Origin: Streptomyces sp. BA2
GTDB lineage: Bacteria; Actinomycetota; Actinomycetes; Streptomycetales; Streptomycetaceae
Length of the DNA stretch: 64,000 bases
Assembly: GCF_009769735.1 (NCBI RefSeq)
Contig: NZ_WSRO01000002.1
Location: 6,150,001 to 6,214,000 of the forward strand
Reading direction: 5' to 3'
How positions within the stretch are numbered: position 1 is the stretch's first letter; the number at the start of each line of letters is the position of its first letter. Shown one piece after another: positions 42,318 through 51,106 of this stretch. The translations under genes and the position numbers were made by a program. Below the pieces are notes generated by a model. It did not search any database, was not told the origin of the DNA, and saw only the letters and a program-made list of their open reading frames with translations.

Positions 42318-43967
42318 TCAGTGACCGCCCGGTGCCCCCACCGTGGCCGGCGGCAGCTCCTCCGTGACGCCGGGGTCGCCCGCGTCCGCCGTGTAGTCGC
42401 CGGGAGACGTCTCGTCGATGCCGTCAGGGGCCTTCATGGCGCGCAGGACGAAGGTCATGACCACGGTGACCACCACGTTCAGGACGAACGCCGTGAGCCC
42501 GATGTAGCCGATCTCGCCGATGCCGGGGATCTCGTCGGACGAGCCGCCGAAGTGCTTCTGCGTCGGCGACGCGACGCCGTACGCGGCGACCGTTCCGTAG
42601 ATCATGCCGACCGCCCAGCCCGCGAGCAGCGCCCAGCGGTGGAACCACCGCGTGAACAGGCCGCCGACCAGTGCGGGCATGGTCTGCAGGATCCAGATGC
42701 CGCCCAGGAGCTGGAAGTTGATCGCGACCGTCTTGTCCATGGTGAGGACGAAGGCGAGCGCGCCCACCTTCACCAGGAGCGAGACCAGCTTGGAGACCTT
42801 GGTCTCCTGCGCGGGTGTCGCGTCCGGCTTGATGAAGTCCTTGTAGATGTTCCTGGTGAAGAGGTTCGCTGCCGCGATCGACATGATCGCCGCCGGGACG
42901 AGCGCGCCGATGCCGATCGCCGCGAACGCGACGCCCGTGAACCAGTCGGGGAACATGTTCTCGAACAGCTGCGGGATCGCCAGCTGCCCGTTCTCCACCT
43001 TGACCCCGGCCGCGATCGCCATGAACCCGAGCAGCGCGAGCAGGCCGAGCATCAGGGAGTAGAGCGGCAGGATCGTGGTGTTGCGGCGGATCACGTTGCG
43101 GCTCTTGGAGGAGAGCGTCGCCGTGATCGAGTGCGGGTACATGAACAGCGCGAGCGCGGAGCCGAGCGCGAGCGTGGCGTAGGTCCACTGCCCGGCATGG
43201 CCCGGTGCGAGGCCCGCGACGGGCTTGCCCGCGGCCTCGTTCGCCGACGAGAACTTCTCGTTCGCCGCCTGGAAGATCTCGTCGAAGCCGCCGAGCTTGA
43301 TCGGGATGTAGATGATCGCGACGGCGATGACGAGGTAGATCAGGCCGTCCTTCACGAACGCGATCAGCGCGGGAGCACGCAGACCCGACGAGTACGTGTA
43401 CGCGGCGAGCACCGCGAACGCGATCAGGAGCGGCAGGTCCTTGATGAACCAGTTCGTGTCGGGCCCGCCGCCGATGCCCATGACGTCGAGCACGGCCTGG
43501 ATGCCGACCAACTGGAGCGCGATGTACGGCATCGTGGCGAGGATGCCGGTGACCGCGACGGCCAGCGAGAGGCCCTTCGAGCCGAAGCGCCCGCGCACGA
43601 AGTCCGAGGTGGTCACGTAACCGTGCTTGTGCGACACGGACCACAGGCGCGGCAGGAAGGTGAAGATCAGCGGGTAGACGAGGATCGTGTACGGCACCGC
43701 GAAGAAGCCGGCCGCGCCCGCCGCGTAGACCGCCGCCGGGACGGCGACGAACGTGTACGCCGTGTAGAGGTCGCCGCCGAGCAGGAACCACGTGACCCAG
43801 GTGCCGAACGACCGTCCGCCCAGGCCCCATTCGTCCAGGCTCTCGGTCTCGGCCTTGCGCCAGCGCGCGGCCAAAAAGCCCATCGCCGTGACGGCGGCGA
43901 AGAAGAAGATGAAGACGGCGAGGGCGATGCCGTTGACGCCGCCCGTGTCCGCTGCGAGCTCGTTCAT
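42318..43967 (-). CDS. mctP: Sodium/solute symporter, MctP-like monocarboxylate permease
   Basis: 549 residues with about 13 hydrophobic helices of the SSS fold (ALAVFIFFFAAVTAMGFLAA, FGTWVTWFLLGGDLYTAYTF, TATLSSKSRNVIRRNT). Members pairing with a small DUF3311 protein, as here, are known as monocarboxylate uptake permeases (pyruvate, lactate, acetate); the exact substrate here is inferred from that pairing. Starts in a 4-bp overlap with the DUF3311 gene. Final ~40 residues are a Pro/Gly-rich cytoplasmic tail. Upstream on the same strand lie ybdD and cstA, also carboxylate-transport genes. Confidence 0.85.
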   Translation of the reverse strand: MNELAADTGGVNGIALAVFIFFFAAVTAMGFLAARWRKAETESLDEWGLGGRSFGTWVTWFLLGGDLYTAYTFVAVPAAVYAAGAAGFFAVPYTILVYPLIFTFLPRLWSVSHKHGYVTTSDFVRGRFGSKGLSLAVAVTGILATMPYIALQLVGIQAVLDVMGIGGGPDTNWFIKDLPLLIAFAVLAAYTYSSGLRAPALIAFVKDGLIYLVIAVAIIYIPIKLGGFDEIFQAANEKFSSANEAAGKPVAGLAPGHAGQWTYATLALGSALALFMYPHSITATLSSKSRNVIRRNTTILPLYSLMLGLLALLGFMAIAAGVKVENGQLAIPQLFENMFPDWFTGVAFAAIGIGALVPAAIMSIAAANLFTRNIYKDFIKPDATPAQETKVSKLVSLLVKVGALAFVLTMDKTVAINFQLLGGIWILQTMPALVGGLFTRWFHRWALLAGWAVGMIYGTVAAYGVASPTQKHFGGSSDEIPGIGEIGYIGLTAFVLNVVVTVVMTFVLRAMKAPDGIDETSPGDYTADAGDPGVTEELPPATVGAPGGH

Positions 43968-44233
43968 CGGGTCGCACCCCCCTGGGCCTGCTCGGCCTTG
44001 CGGGCGCGCTGGTCACGCTGCCACAGCTTGTACGCGATCATGGTGAGAAGCGTGGATATGAGCACCCACAGCATCTGGTACCAGTAGAAGAACGGGATGC
44101 CGATGAAGGTCGGTTCGACCTTCGCGTAGGAGCTCACCCAGAGCATCGCCACGAACGGCGCGACGAGACAGAGGGCAATGACCACGCGGACCGGCGTGAT
44201 CACCGGTCTGCTCACTTCAGGCGCATCTGACAC
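43964..44233 (-). CDS. DUF3311 small membrane protein (MctP partner)
   Basis: 89 residues from GTG at 44233. Two membrane segments (VVIALCLVAPFVAMLWVSSY and FFYWYQMLWVLISTLLTMIAY) with the family's IPFFYWYQMLWV pattern, then a basic tail. DUF3311 proteins are encoded directly before an SSS symporter and are thought to be an accessory subunit. Coupled to mctP by an ATGA overlap. Confidence 0.87.
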   Translation of the reverse strand: MSDAPEVSRPVITPVRVVIALCLVAPFVAMLWVSSYAKVEPTFIGIPFFYWYQMLWVLISTLLTMIAYKLWQRDQRARKAEQAQGGATR

Positions 44234-44354
44234 TTCGCGGCTCCGCTCCCTCGCTTATCCCACCTTTAACGTGCGGGAAATCTAAGCGAGAGGATTGATC
44301 TATGGAACCCCCGTCCGGATACCGGACGAGTGCCGGACGGGTCAACGCCCCTGC

Positions 44355-44552
44355 TCAGCAGCAGCGGAACCCCTGTCTGGGGTCCGACTCCTGCTGGTCC
44401 GTCCGCATTCGCTCGAACTCCCTCCGGGAGGGCACGGATGCCCCGGGATGCGTCTTCCGCGTGTGCGCGACATACCGGTCGTACGCGGACTCGTCGGTCA
44501 ACTCCCGTGCGTACCAACGCACCCAGCGCAGCCCGCGCAGCACCCACGTCAT
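44355..44552 (-). CDS. YbdD/YjiX family small protein
   Basis: 65 residues from ATG at 44552, in a 4-bp overlap with cstA. Typical family sequence: VRWYARELTDESAYDRYVAHTRKTHPGASVPSRREFERMR. YbdD-type proteins accompany CstA/BtsT pyruvate transporters and are required for their activity in E. coli. Only the N-terminal half is conserved; the tail ends in CC. Confidence 0.88.
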   Translation of the reverse strand: MTWVLRGLRWVRWYARELTDESAYDRYVAHTRKTHPGASVPSRREFERMRTDQQESDPRQGFRCC

Positions 44553-46702
44553 GACGGGACCTGCGCGTCGTCGGAAGTCCTCGCCTTCGCCGCCGCCAGC
44601 TCCGCCTTCTCCTCCTGGGTCGCGATGAGCCCGGCGGGCGCGGTCAGCTTCGACTCCACGTACTCGGCCTCGCTCAGCTTCGACGACTGGGGGTTGCGGA
44701 TGTGCTTCACGCAGATCCGGGTCGCGTCCGCGATCACTATGACGATGAGCAGGGCGAGCACGGCCGAAAGGACGCCGTCCACCGTGGAGTTGGTGACGAC
44801 GGTGTGCATGTCGTCCATGGACTTGGCGGGCGGCAGGATCTTTCCGTCGTCGATGGCGTCCTGGTAGATCGAGCGCTGCTTGAAGAAGCCGACGCGCGGA
44901 TCGCTGGAGAACACCTTCTGCCAGCTCGCGGTGAGCGTCACCGTCGCGTCCCAGGCGAGCGGAACGCCGGTGATCCAGGCCCACTTGAGGCGCCCCGATT
45001 TCACCAGGAGCGTCGTGCAGACGGCGAGCGCGACCGCGGCGAGGAGCTGGTTGGAGATGCCGAAGATCGGGAAGAGCTGGTTGATCCCGCCGAGCGGCTC
45101 GTGCACGCCCACCCACAGGAAGTAGCCCCACAGACCGGTGACGACCGCGCTCGTGATGATGAGTCCGGGTTTCCAACTGACCTTCTTGAAGGGCTTGTAG
45201 ACGTTCCCGAGCATGTCCTGCAGCATGAAGCGGCCCACGCGCGTGCCCGCGTCGAGCGCGGTCAGGATGAACAGCGCCTCAAACATGATCGCGAAGTGGT
45301 ACCAGAACGCCTTCATGGATCCGCCGGTGACCTTCGAGAAGATCTCGGAGACACCGACCGCGAGCGTGGGCGCGCCGCCGGTGCGCGAGAGCAGTGAGGA
45401 CTCCTCGACGTTCTTGGCGGCCTGCGCGAGATCCTCGGGTGAGATGGAGTACCCGAAGTTCGCGACGGCCTGGCTCGCGGCCTGGACGTTGTCGCCGATG
45501 ACGCCCGCTGGCGCGTTCATCGCGAAGTAGAGACCCGGGTCGATGATGCTCGCCGCGACGAGCGCCATGACCGCGACGGACGACTCCATCAGCATGGAGC
45601 CGTAGCCGATCATCCGGATCTGCGTCTCCTTCTGGACCATCTTCGGCGTCGTGCCCGACGAGATCAGCGCGTGGAAGCCGGACAGGGCGCCGCAGGCGAT
45701 GGTGATGAAGACGAACGGGAAGAGAGATCCCGCGAAGACGGGCCCGTCACCGCGCGAGGCGAAGTCGGTCACCGGGTCCATCTTCAGCGTCGGCAGCGTG
45801 ACGACGACGCCGATCGCGAGCAGCAGGATCGTGCCGATCTTCATGAACGTGGAGAGGTAGTCGCGCGGCGCGAGCAGCATCCACACCGGCAGGATCGAGG
45901 CGATGAATCCGTACGCCACCAGCCAGATGACCAGCGTCGACGGCGCGAGCGTGAACGTCTGTGCGAGGGACGACTCGGCGACCCAGCGCCCGGCGACCAG
46001 CGCGATGAGCAGCAGCGTGATCCCGATGAGGGAGACCTCGCTGACCCGGCCTGGACGCAGGATTCGCAGGTAGAAGCCCATGAACAGCGCGATCGGAATG
46101 GTCATCGCGATGGAGAAGGTGCCCCACGGCGAGTCCGCGAGCGCGTTGACGATGACGAGCGCGAGCACCCCGAGCAGGATGATCATGATGGCGAACGCGG
46201 CGAGCAGCGCGGCGGCCCCGCCGAAGGGACCGATCTCCTCGCGCGCCATCTGGCCGAGCGACTTGCCGTCACGCCGGGTGGAGAAGAAGAGGACGACCAT
46301 GTCCTGCACGGCGCCCGCGAAGATCACGCCGACGATGATCCAGATCGTGCCCGGCAAGTACCCCATCTGCGCGGCGAGTACGGGCCCCACGAGAGGACCC
46401 GCGCCCGCGATGGCCGCGAAGTGGTGGCCGAGCAGGACGCGGCGGTCGGTCGGGTGGAAGTCGATGCCGTTGTCCAGGCGCTCCGCCGGGGTGGCCCGCT
46501 TCTTGTCGACCTTCAGGACGCGGTTGACGATGAACTTGGAGTAGAAGCGATAGGCGATGGCGTACGAGCCGAGGGCCGCGGCCACCATCCAGGCGGCCGA
46601 CACCTCTTCGTCGCGCGAGAGCGCCAGTACGGTCCAGCCCGCGGCGCCCACCAGCGCGACGAGGGACCAGATGACGATGGTTCGGGGATTCGCTGTGCGC
46701 AC
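44549..46702 (-). CDS. cstA: Carbon starvation protein CstA (pyruvate/peptide transporter)
   Basis: 717 residues from GTG at 46702. Some 16-18 hydrophobic helices; conserved stretches are FHPTDRRVLLGHHFAAIAGAGPLVGPVLAAQMGYLPG and GFHALISSGTTPKM. CstA/BtsT proteins take up pyruvate (and possibly peptides) under carbon limitation. The C-terminal ~60 residues are charged and cytoplasmic. The start is unusual: its Shine-Dalgarno GGGAGG, eight bases upstream, lies in one arm of a 13-bp hairpin. Operon with ybdD; mctP/DUF3311 lie downstream after about 120 bp. Confidence 0.92.
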   Translation of the reverse strand: MRTANPRTIVIWSLVALVGAAGWTVLALSRDEEVSAAWMVAAALGSYAIAYRFYSKFIVNRVLKVDKKRATPAERLDNGIDFHPTDRRVLLGHHFAAIAGAGPLVGPVLAAQMGYLPGTIWIIVGVIFAGAVQDMVVLFFSTRRDGKSLGQMAREEIGPFGGAAALLAAFAIMIILLGVLALVIVNALADSPWGTFSIAMTIPIALFMGFYLRILRPGRVSEVSLIGITLLLIALVAGRWVAESSLAQTFTLAPSTLVIWLVAYGFIASILPVWMLLAPRDYLSTFMKIGTILLLAIGVVVTLPTLKMDPVTDFASRGDGPVFAGSLFPFVFITIACGALSGFHALISSGTTPKMVQKETQIRMIGYGSMLMESSVAVMALVAASIIDPGLYFAMNAPAGVIGDNVQAASQAVANFGYSISPEDLAQAAKNVEESSLLSRTGGAPTLAVGVSEIFSKVTGGSMKAFWYHFAIMFEALFILTALDAGTRVGRFMLQDMLGNVYKPFKKVSWKPGLIITSAVVTGLWGYFLWVGVHEPLGGINQLFPIFGISNQLLAAVALAVCTTLLVKSGRLKWAWITGVPLAWDATVTLTASWQKVFSSDPRVGFFKQRSIYQDAIDDGKILPPAKSMDDMHTVVTNSTVDGVLSAVLALLIVIVIADATRICVKHIRNPQSSKLSEAEYVESKLTAPAGLIATQEEKAELAAAKARTSDDAQVPS

Positions 46703-46709
46703 CGGGTCG

Positions 46710-46740
46710 TCCTCCCGTTCATCATGCGATGACGGGAGGA
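46710..46740 (-). promoter_or_regulatory. Hairpin occluding the cstA ribosome-binding site
   Basis: In the cstA mRNA, TCCTCCCG pairs with CGGGAGGA and, after one bulged base, TCATC pairs with GATGA around a 4-nt loop, 13 bp in all. The 3' arm contains the SD GGGAGG spaced 8 nt from GTG. In a free transcript the SD would be fully base-paired. Confidence 0.7.
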
Positions 46741-46804
46741 ACCTAGGGCAGTGCGGTGATCCGCGCCAGACCCCCGGAAGAGGGTCGGTCCGCGGGGAGG
46801 CGGG

Positions 46805-47611
46805 TTACTCCGTGGGGCGTTTGAGGCGGGCCACGAATTTGTAGCGGTCGCCGCGGTACACCGAACGGACCCATTCCACCGGCTGGCCGCCGCCGTCCAG
46901 GGAGTGCCGCGACAGGAGCAGCATCGGCAGGCCCACGTCCGTGCCGAGCAGGCCGGCCTCGCGCGGGGTCGCGAGGGAGGTCTCGATGGTCTCCTCGGCC
47001 TCCGCGAGGTGGACGTCGTACACCTCGGCGAGTGCGGTGTAGAGCGAGGTGTACTTCACCAGGGAGCGGCGCAGGGCCGGGAAGCGCTTGGCCGAGAGGT
47101 GCGTCGTCTCGATGGCCATCGCCTCGCCGTTGGCGAGCCGCAGCCGCTCGATCCTGAGCACCCGGCCGCCCGTGCTGATGTCGAGCAGTCCGGCGAGGGT
47201 GTCGTCCGCGGTGATGTAGCCGATGTCGAGGAGCTGCGAGGTGGGTTCGAGGCCCTGGGCCCTCATGTCCTCGGTGTACGACGTGAGTTGGAGGGCCTGG
47301 GAGACCTTCGGCTTGGCCACGAAGGTGCCCTTGCCCTGGATCCGCTCCAGGCGGCCCTCGACGACCAGCTCCTGGAGGGCCTGGCGCACCGTCGTGCGCG
47401 AGGTGTCGAACTCGGCGGCCAGCGTGCGCTCGGGCGGGACCGGGGTGCCGGGCGGCAGCGTCTCGGTCATGTCGAGCAAGTGCCGCTTCAGGCGGTAGTA
47501 CTTGGGCACGCGCGCGGTGCGCCCGACTGCCGCGGCCGGGCCGGTGTCCGTGGCCTCCATGGGCGCTGACGCACCCGCTTCGGTTTCCGCACTCCCCGCC
47601 TCGGTGCCCAT
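46805..47611 (-). CDS. dasR: GntR-family (HutC type) amino-sugar regulator DasR
   Basis: 268 residues from ATG at 47611. After a variable Ala/Glu-rich N-terminus the winged helix ([44 protein letters not shown]) is as I remember S. coelicolor DasR, as is the UTRA effector domain ([53 protein letters not shown]). DasR represses chitin/GlcNAc uptake and catabolism and links nutrient state to antibiotic production; phosphorylated amino sugars release it from DNA. The N-terminal extension before [11 protein letters not shown] is about 15 residues longer than I recall in S. coelicolor. Divergent from dasABC, with two dre sites in between. Confidence 0.95.
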   Translation of the reverse strand: MGTEAGSAETEAGASAPMEATDTGPAAAVGRTARVPKYYRLKRHLLDMTETLPPGTPVPPERTLAAEFDTSRTTVRQALQELVVEGRLERIQGKGTFVAKPKVSQALQLTSYTEDMRAQGLEPTSQLLDIGYITADDTLAGLLDISTGGRVLRIERLRLANGEAMAIETTHLSAKRFPALRRSLVKYTSLYTALAEVYDVHLAEAEETIETSLATPREAGLLGTDVGLPMLLLSRHSLDGGGQPVEWVRSVYRGDRYKFVARLKRPTE

Positions 47612-47707
47612 GGCCCGCCTTCCTGCTGCCGTCACCGGCTCCTCCGTCTGTCGCGGCTCACATCGTGGCACGTACCGGGCCGGGCATACCGTGCCCGCTC
47701 AGGTGTC

Positions 47708-47723
47708 GGTCCGATAACGGACC
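47708..47723. promoter_or_regulatory. Perfect inverted repeat between dasR and dasA
   Basis: GGTCCG-ATAA-CGGACC, extendable by GTC/GAC with one bulge. It is unrelated to the DasR consensus. It lies about 97 bp upstream of dasR and 163 bp upstream of dasA; possible second operator. Confidence 0.4.
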
Positions 47724-47756
47724 TGACAGCCCTTCTTATACACCCTTGACACCCCT

Positions 47757-47772
47757 AAAGGTCTAGGCCAAG
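47757..47772. promoter_or_regulatory. DasR-responsive element (dre) 1 at dasA
   Basis: AAAGGTCTAGGCCAAG matches the core GGTCTAGACCA of the dre consensus (A(C/G)TGGTCTAGACCA(C/G)T), with one core substitution. It lies 8 bp from dre 2. Confidence 0.75.
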
Positions 47773-47780
47773 CTCCCCGT

Positions 47781-47796
47781 ACTGGTCTACACCATT
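47781..47796. promoter_or_regulatory. DasR-responsive element (dre) 2 at dasA
   Basis: ACTGGTCTACACCATT matches 13 of 16 positions of the dre consensus. With dre 1 it forms a tandem site covering the dasA promoter region, about 90 bp before the dasA start. Confidence 0.85.
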
Positions 47797-47885
47797 AAAG
47801 ACCAGGTTCCAGTCCCACGGGCAGATCTCGGTCCTATTGGTCGCTGCGGGTGGGGGGTTGACTGGCATCCCTTGAGGAGGGTGAC

Positions 47886-49166
47886 GTGAAGCGCAAGCTC
47901 ATAGCGGCCATCGGTGTCGCGGGCATGTTGGTCTCGATCGCGGCCTGTGGCAGCGACGACAGCGACGACAAGAAGGCCGGAGCGGACGGCTTCAAGGGGG
48001 AGACCCTGACGCTCTGGGCGATGGACGGCTCCACGCCCGACGGCTGGAGCAAGGACGTCAAGGCCGCCTTCGAGAAGAAGACCGGCGCCAAGCTGAACGT
48101 CGAGGTCCAGCAGTGGAACGGCATTCAGCAGAAGCTGACCACGGCCCTCTCCGAGGAGAACCCGCCGGACGTCTTCGAGATCGGCAACACCCAGACCGCC
48201 GCGTACGCCAAGACCGGTGGTCTCGCCGACCTCAGCGACCTCAAGGAAGGGGTCGGCGCCGACTGGACCGAGTCGATCAACAAGTCCTCGGTCGTGGACG
48301 GCAAGCAGTACGCCGCCCCGTGGTTCGTCCTGAACCGCGTCGTGATCTACAACAAGAAGGTCTGGGCGGACGCGGGCATCAAGGAGACGCCCAAGACCCG
48401 CGCGGAGTTCCTCAAGAACCTCAAGGCGATCGAGTCCAAGACGGACGCCGAGCCGATCTACCTGCCCGGCCAGAACTGGTACCACTTCGTCGGCCTGACC
48501 ATCGGTGAGGGCGCCGAACTGGTCAAGAAGGACGGCGACAAGTACGTCTCCAACCTGACCGACCCCAAGGTCGCCAAGGCCATGAAGACGTACAAGGAGT
48601 TCGCGGACCTCTCCAAGGCCCCCAAGAACAAGGACGAGGCCACTCCGCAGCAGGCCGAGGTCTTCGCCAAGGGCAAGACCGGCGCCTTCATCGGCATGAG
48701 CTGGGAGGCCGCGACCGCGATCAAGGCCAGCAAGGACAAGAAGTTCGAGGAGAACATCGGCTACTTCACCATTCCCGGTGCCACGGCCGACAAGCCCGAG
48801 GGCGTCTTCCTCGGCGGCTCGAACCTCGCCGTCGCCGCGACCAGCAAGAAGCAGGAGCTCGCCAAGGAGTTCCTGAAGATCGCGCTGTCGGACAAGTTCG
48901 AGGGTGCGCTCGCCAAGGAAGGCGGCGTCATCCCGAACAAGCAGGCCCTGGAGGCCCAGCTCAAGGGCAACCCGGCCGCCGAGGCCATGGCCCCCGCCAC
49001 CGCCGGCGGTGGCACGACCCCGCTGATCCCGGAGTGGGCCGCGGTGGAGAACCCGCCGAACCCGATCAAGAACTACATGACCGCGGTCCTGAACGGTAAG
49101 TCCAACGACGAGGCCGCCAAGTCGGTCGAGGGCGAGCTCAACAAGCGCCTGGCGCAGAAGCAGTAA
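47886..49166 (+). CDS. dasA: Chitobiose-binding lipoprotein of the DasABC importer
   Basis: 426 residues from GTG at 47886, with GAGGAGGG upstream. Signal peptide with lipobox SIAAC (Cys about 22), then a solute-binding fold of the carbohydrate (CUT1) class: TLWAMDGSTPDGWSKDVKAAFEKKTG, NPPDVFEIGNTQTAAYAKTGGL, AFIGMSWEAATAIK, GVFLGGSNLAVAA. In S. coelicolor DasA binds N,N'-diacetylchitobiose. First gene of dasABC; a hairpin between dasA and dasB probably lowers downstream expression. The importer has no ATPase of its own; MsiK encoded elsewhere is known to serve it. Confidence 0.94.
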   Translation: MKRKLIAAIGVAGMLVSIAACGSDDSDDKKAGADGFKGETLTLWAMDGSTPDGWSKDVKAAFEKKTGAKLNVEVQQWNGIQQKLTTALSEENPPDVFEIGNTQTAAYAKTGGLADLSDLKEGVGADWTESINKSSVVDGKQYAAPWFVLNRVVIYNKKVWADAGIKETPKTRAEFLKNLKAIESKTDAEPIYLPGQNWYHFVGLTIGEGAELVKKDGDKYVSNLTDPKVAKAMKTYKEFADLSKAPKNKDEATPQQAEVFAKGKTGAFIGMSWEAATAIKASKDKKFEENIGYFTIPGATADKPEGVFLGGSNLAVAATSKKQELAKEFLKIALSDKFEGALAKEGGVIPNKQALEAQLKGNPAAEAMAPATAGGGTTPLIPEWAAVENPPNPIKNYMTAVLNGKSNDEAAKSVEGELNKRLAQKQ

Positions 49167-49188
49167 GGGCGTACTCCTGCCGGGGATT

Positions 49189-49221
49189 CCGGGCCCGGGG
49201 TGTCATCACCCCCGGGCCCGG
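49189..49221 (+). terminator. Intercistronic hairpin between dasA and dasB
   Basis: CCGGGCCCGGGGTG pairs with CACCCCCGGGCCCGG (one bulge) around TCAT, 23 bp after the dasA stop. Such structures after binding-protein genes stabilise the upstream message or attenuate the downstream genes. Confidence 0.72.
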
Positions 49222-49272
49222 TGCCCCGGCGCAGCGCTGCGTTCCGCGATGCCCACGAAAGAGATGGCGAGC

Positions 49273-50253
49273 ATGACCGTGCAGACCGAACGGCCGCCCA
49301 CCGGCCCGACGGACGTCGTGAAAACGGACCGACGGCCGGGGGACCCCGGCAAGCCCCGCGAGCGTGCCCGGTCGCTCGCGCCCTACCTGCTCCTGCTTCC
49401 CGCGGTCGCGGCCACCCTGGTGTTCCTCGGCTGGCCGCTGGTCAACAACGGGATGCTGTCGTTCCAGAACCTCAACATGAGGCAGTTCATCCTGCACCTC
49501 ACGGAGTGGAACGGGATCGACAACTTCAAGGAGGTCCTCACCGGCGAGGACTTCTGGCGGGTCACCGGGCGCTCGATCGCGTTCACCGCGGTCAACGTCG
49601 TACTGATCATGCTGCTCGGCACGCTGGTGGGCCTGCTGCTCGCGCGGCTCGGCAAGCGGATGCGGACGCTGCTCCTGGTCGGACTCGTGCTCGCCTGGGC
49701 CATGCCGATCATCGCGTCGACCACCGTCTACCAGTGGCTGTTCGCGACCCGCTTCGGCGTCGTCAACTGGGTCCTCGACAAGGCCGGCTGGCACTCGATG
49801 GCCGACTACGACTGGATGGGCAGCCAGTACTCCACGTTCTTCGTGGTCATCGTCCTGATCGTCTGGCAGTCGATCCCGTTCGTGGCGATCAACCTGTACG
49901 CCGCGACGACGACGATCCCCAAGGAGCTCTACGAAGCCGCGTCGCTGGACGGCGCGGGCGCGTGGAAGCGGTTCACGAACGTCACGCTGCCGTACATGAG
50001 GCCCTTCCTCTACGCGACGACGTTCCTGGAGATCATCTGGGTCTTCAAGGCGTTCGCGCAGGTCTTCGCGCTCAACGAGGGCGGGCCCGACCGGCTCACC
50101 GAGATCCTGCCCGTCTACGCCTACATCGAGGGCATGGGCAACCAGCACTTCGGCATGGGCGCGGCGATCGCGCTGCTCACCATCATCATCCTGCTGGCCC
50201 TGACCTCCTTCTATCTGCGGATCGTGCTCAAGCAAGAGGAGGAGGAGCTGTGA
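49273..50253 (+). CDS. dasB: ABC sugar permease DasB
   Basis: 326 residues from ATG at 49273, spaced correctly from AAAGAG; in-frame ATGs at 49264 and 49249 are less well placed. Six membrane segments after a Pro-rich cytoplasmic N-terminus (LAPYLLLLPAVAATLVFLGW onward). The EAA motif is visible as KELYEAASLDGAGAWKRFTNVTLP. CUT1-type permease forming a heterodimer with DasC. Overlaps dasC by 4 bp (GTGA). Confidence 0.93.
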   Translation: MTVQTERPPTGPTDVVKTDRRPGDPGKPRERARSLAPYLLLLPAVAATLVFLGWPLVNNGMLSFQNLNMRQFILHLTEWNGIDNFKEVLTGEDFWRVTGRSIAFTAVNVVLIMLLGTLVGLLLARLGKRMRTLLLVGLVLAWAMPIIASTTVYQWLFATRFGVVNWVLDKAGWHSMADYDWMGSQYSTFFVVIVLIVWQSIPFVAINLYAATTTIPKELYEAASLDGAGAWKRFTNVTLPYMRPFLYATTFLEIIWVFKAFAQVFALNEGGPDRLTEILPVYAYIEGMGNQHFGMGAAIALLTIIILLALTSFYLRIVLKQEEEEL

Positions 50254-51098
50254 CGCGCACTGCTTCGTCGTTTTCGTCGAAGGTTCGCCGCATCTGGCCC
50301 AACGCGGTGGCCGTCGTACTCTTCATCGGCTTCGTCTTCCCGGTCTACTGGATGTTCGCCACGGCCTTCAAGCCGACCGGCGACATCATCAGCGAGGACC
50401 CGGTGTGGTTCCCGACCGACGCGACGTTCGAGCACTTCAAGACGGCCGTCGAGGCCGAGCACTTCTGGACGATGGTCGGCAACTCCCTCACCGTCACGGT
50501 GCTCGCCGTGGTCTTCTCGCTGATCATCGGCCTCGCGTCGGCGTTCGCACTCGCCCGGATGCGCTTCAAGGGCCGCAAGGGCTTCATCATCGGCTTCATG
50601 CTGGCCCAGATGGCGCCCTGGGAAGTCATGGTCATCGCGATCTACATGATCGTGCGCGACGCCGACATGCTGAACAGCCTGGTCCCGCTCACCCTCTTCT
50701 ACATGGTGATGATCCTGCCCTTCACGCTCCTGACGCTGCGCGGCTTCGTCGCCGCGGTGCCGCGTGAGCTGGAGGAGTCGGCGATGGTCGACGGCTGTTC
50801 ACGGATGCAGGCGTTCCGCCGGGTGATCCTGCCGCTGCTCGCACCTGGCCTGATGTCGACCTCGCTCTTCGGCTTCATCACCGCCTGGAACGAATTCCCG
50901 CTGGTGCTTGTCCTCAACAAGGAGGCGGAGGCCAAGACGCTGCCGGTGTGGCTCTCCGGTTTCCAGACCGCCTTCGGCGACGACTGGGGTGCCACCATGG
51001 CCGCCGCCTCGCTCTTCGCCGTCCCGATCCTCGTCCTCTTCGTCTTCCTGCAGCGCAGGGCCGTCAGCGGTCTGACCGACGGTGCCGTGAAGGGATAA
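50250..51098 (+). CDS. dasC: ABC sugar permease DasC
   Basis: 282 residues from GTG at 50250, with GAGGAGGAG upstream. Six membrane segments (AVAVVLFIGFVFPVYWMFAT, VTVLAVVFSLIIGLASAFAL, FIIGFMLAQMAPWEVMVIA, and others) and EAA motif ELEESAMVDGCSRMQAFRRVILPLL. Partner of DasB for chitobiose/GlcNAc-oligomer import. Eight bases separate it from the hexosaminidase gene, so transport and hydrolysis are co-expressed. Confidence 0.93.
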   Translation: MTRTASSFSSKVRRIWPNAVAVVLFIGFVFPVYWMFATAFKPTGDIISEDPVWFPTDATFEHFKTAVEAEHFWTMVGNSLTVTVLAVVFSLIIGLASAFALARMRFKGRKGFIIGFMLAQMAPWEVMVIAIYMIVRDADMLNSLVPLTLFYMVMILPFTLLTLRGFVAAVPRELEESAMVDGCSRMQAFRRVILPLLAPGLMSTSLFGFITAWNEFPLVLVLNKEAEAKTLPVWLSGFQTAFGDDWGATMAAASLFAVPILVLFVFLQRRAVSGLTDGAVKG

Positions 51099-51106
51099 CA
51101 CGCCAC

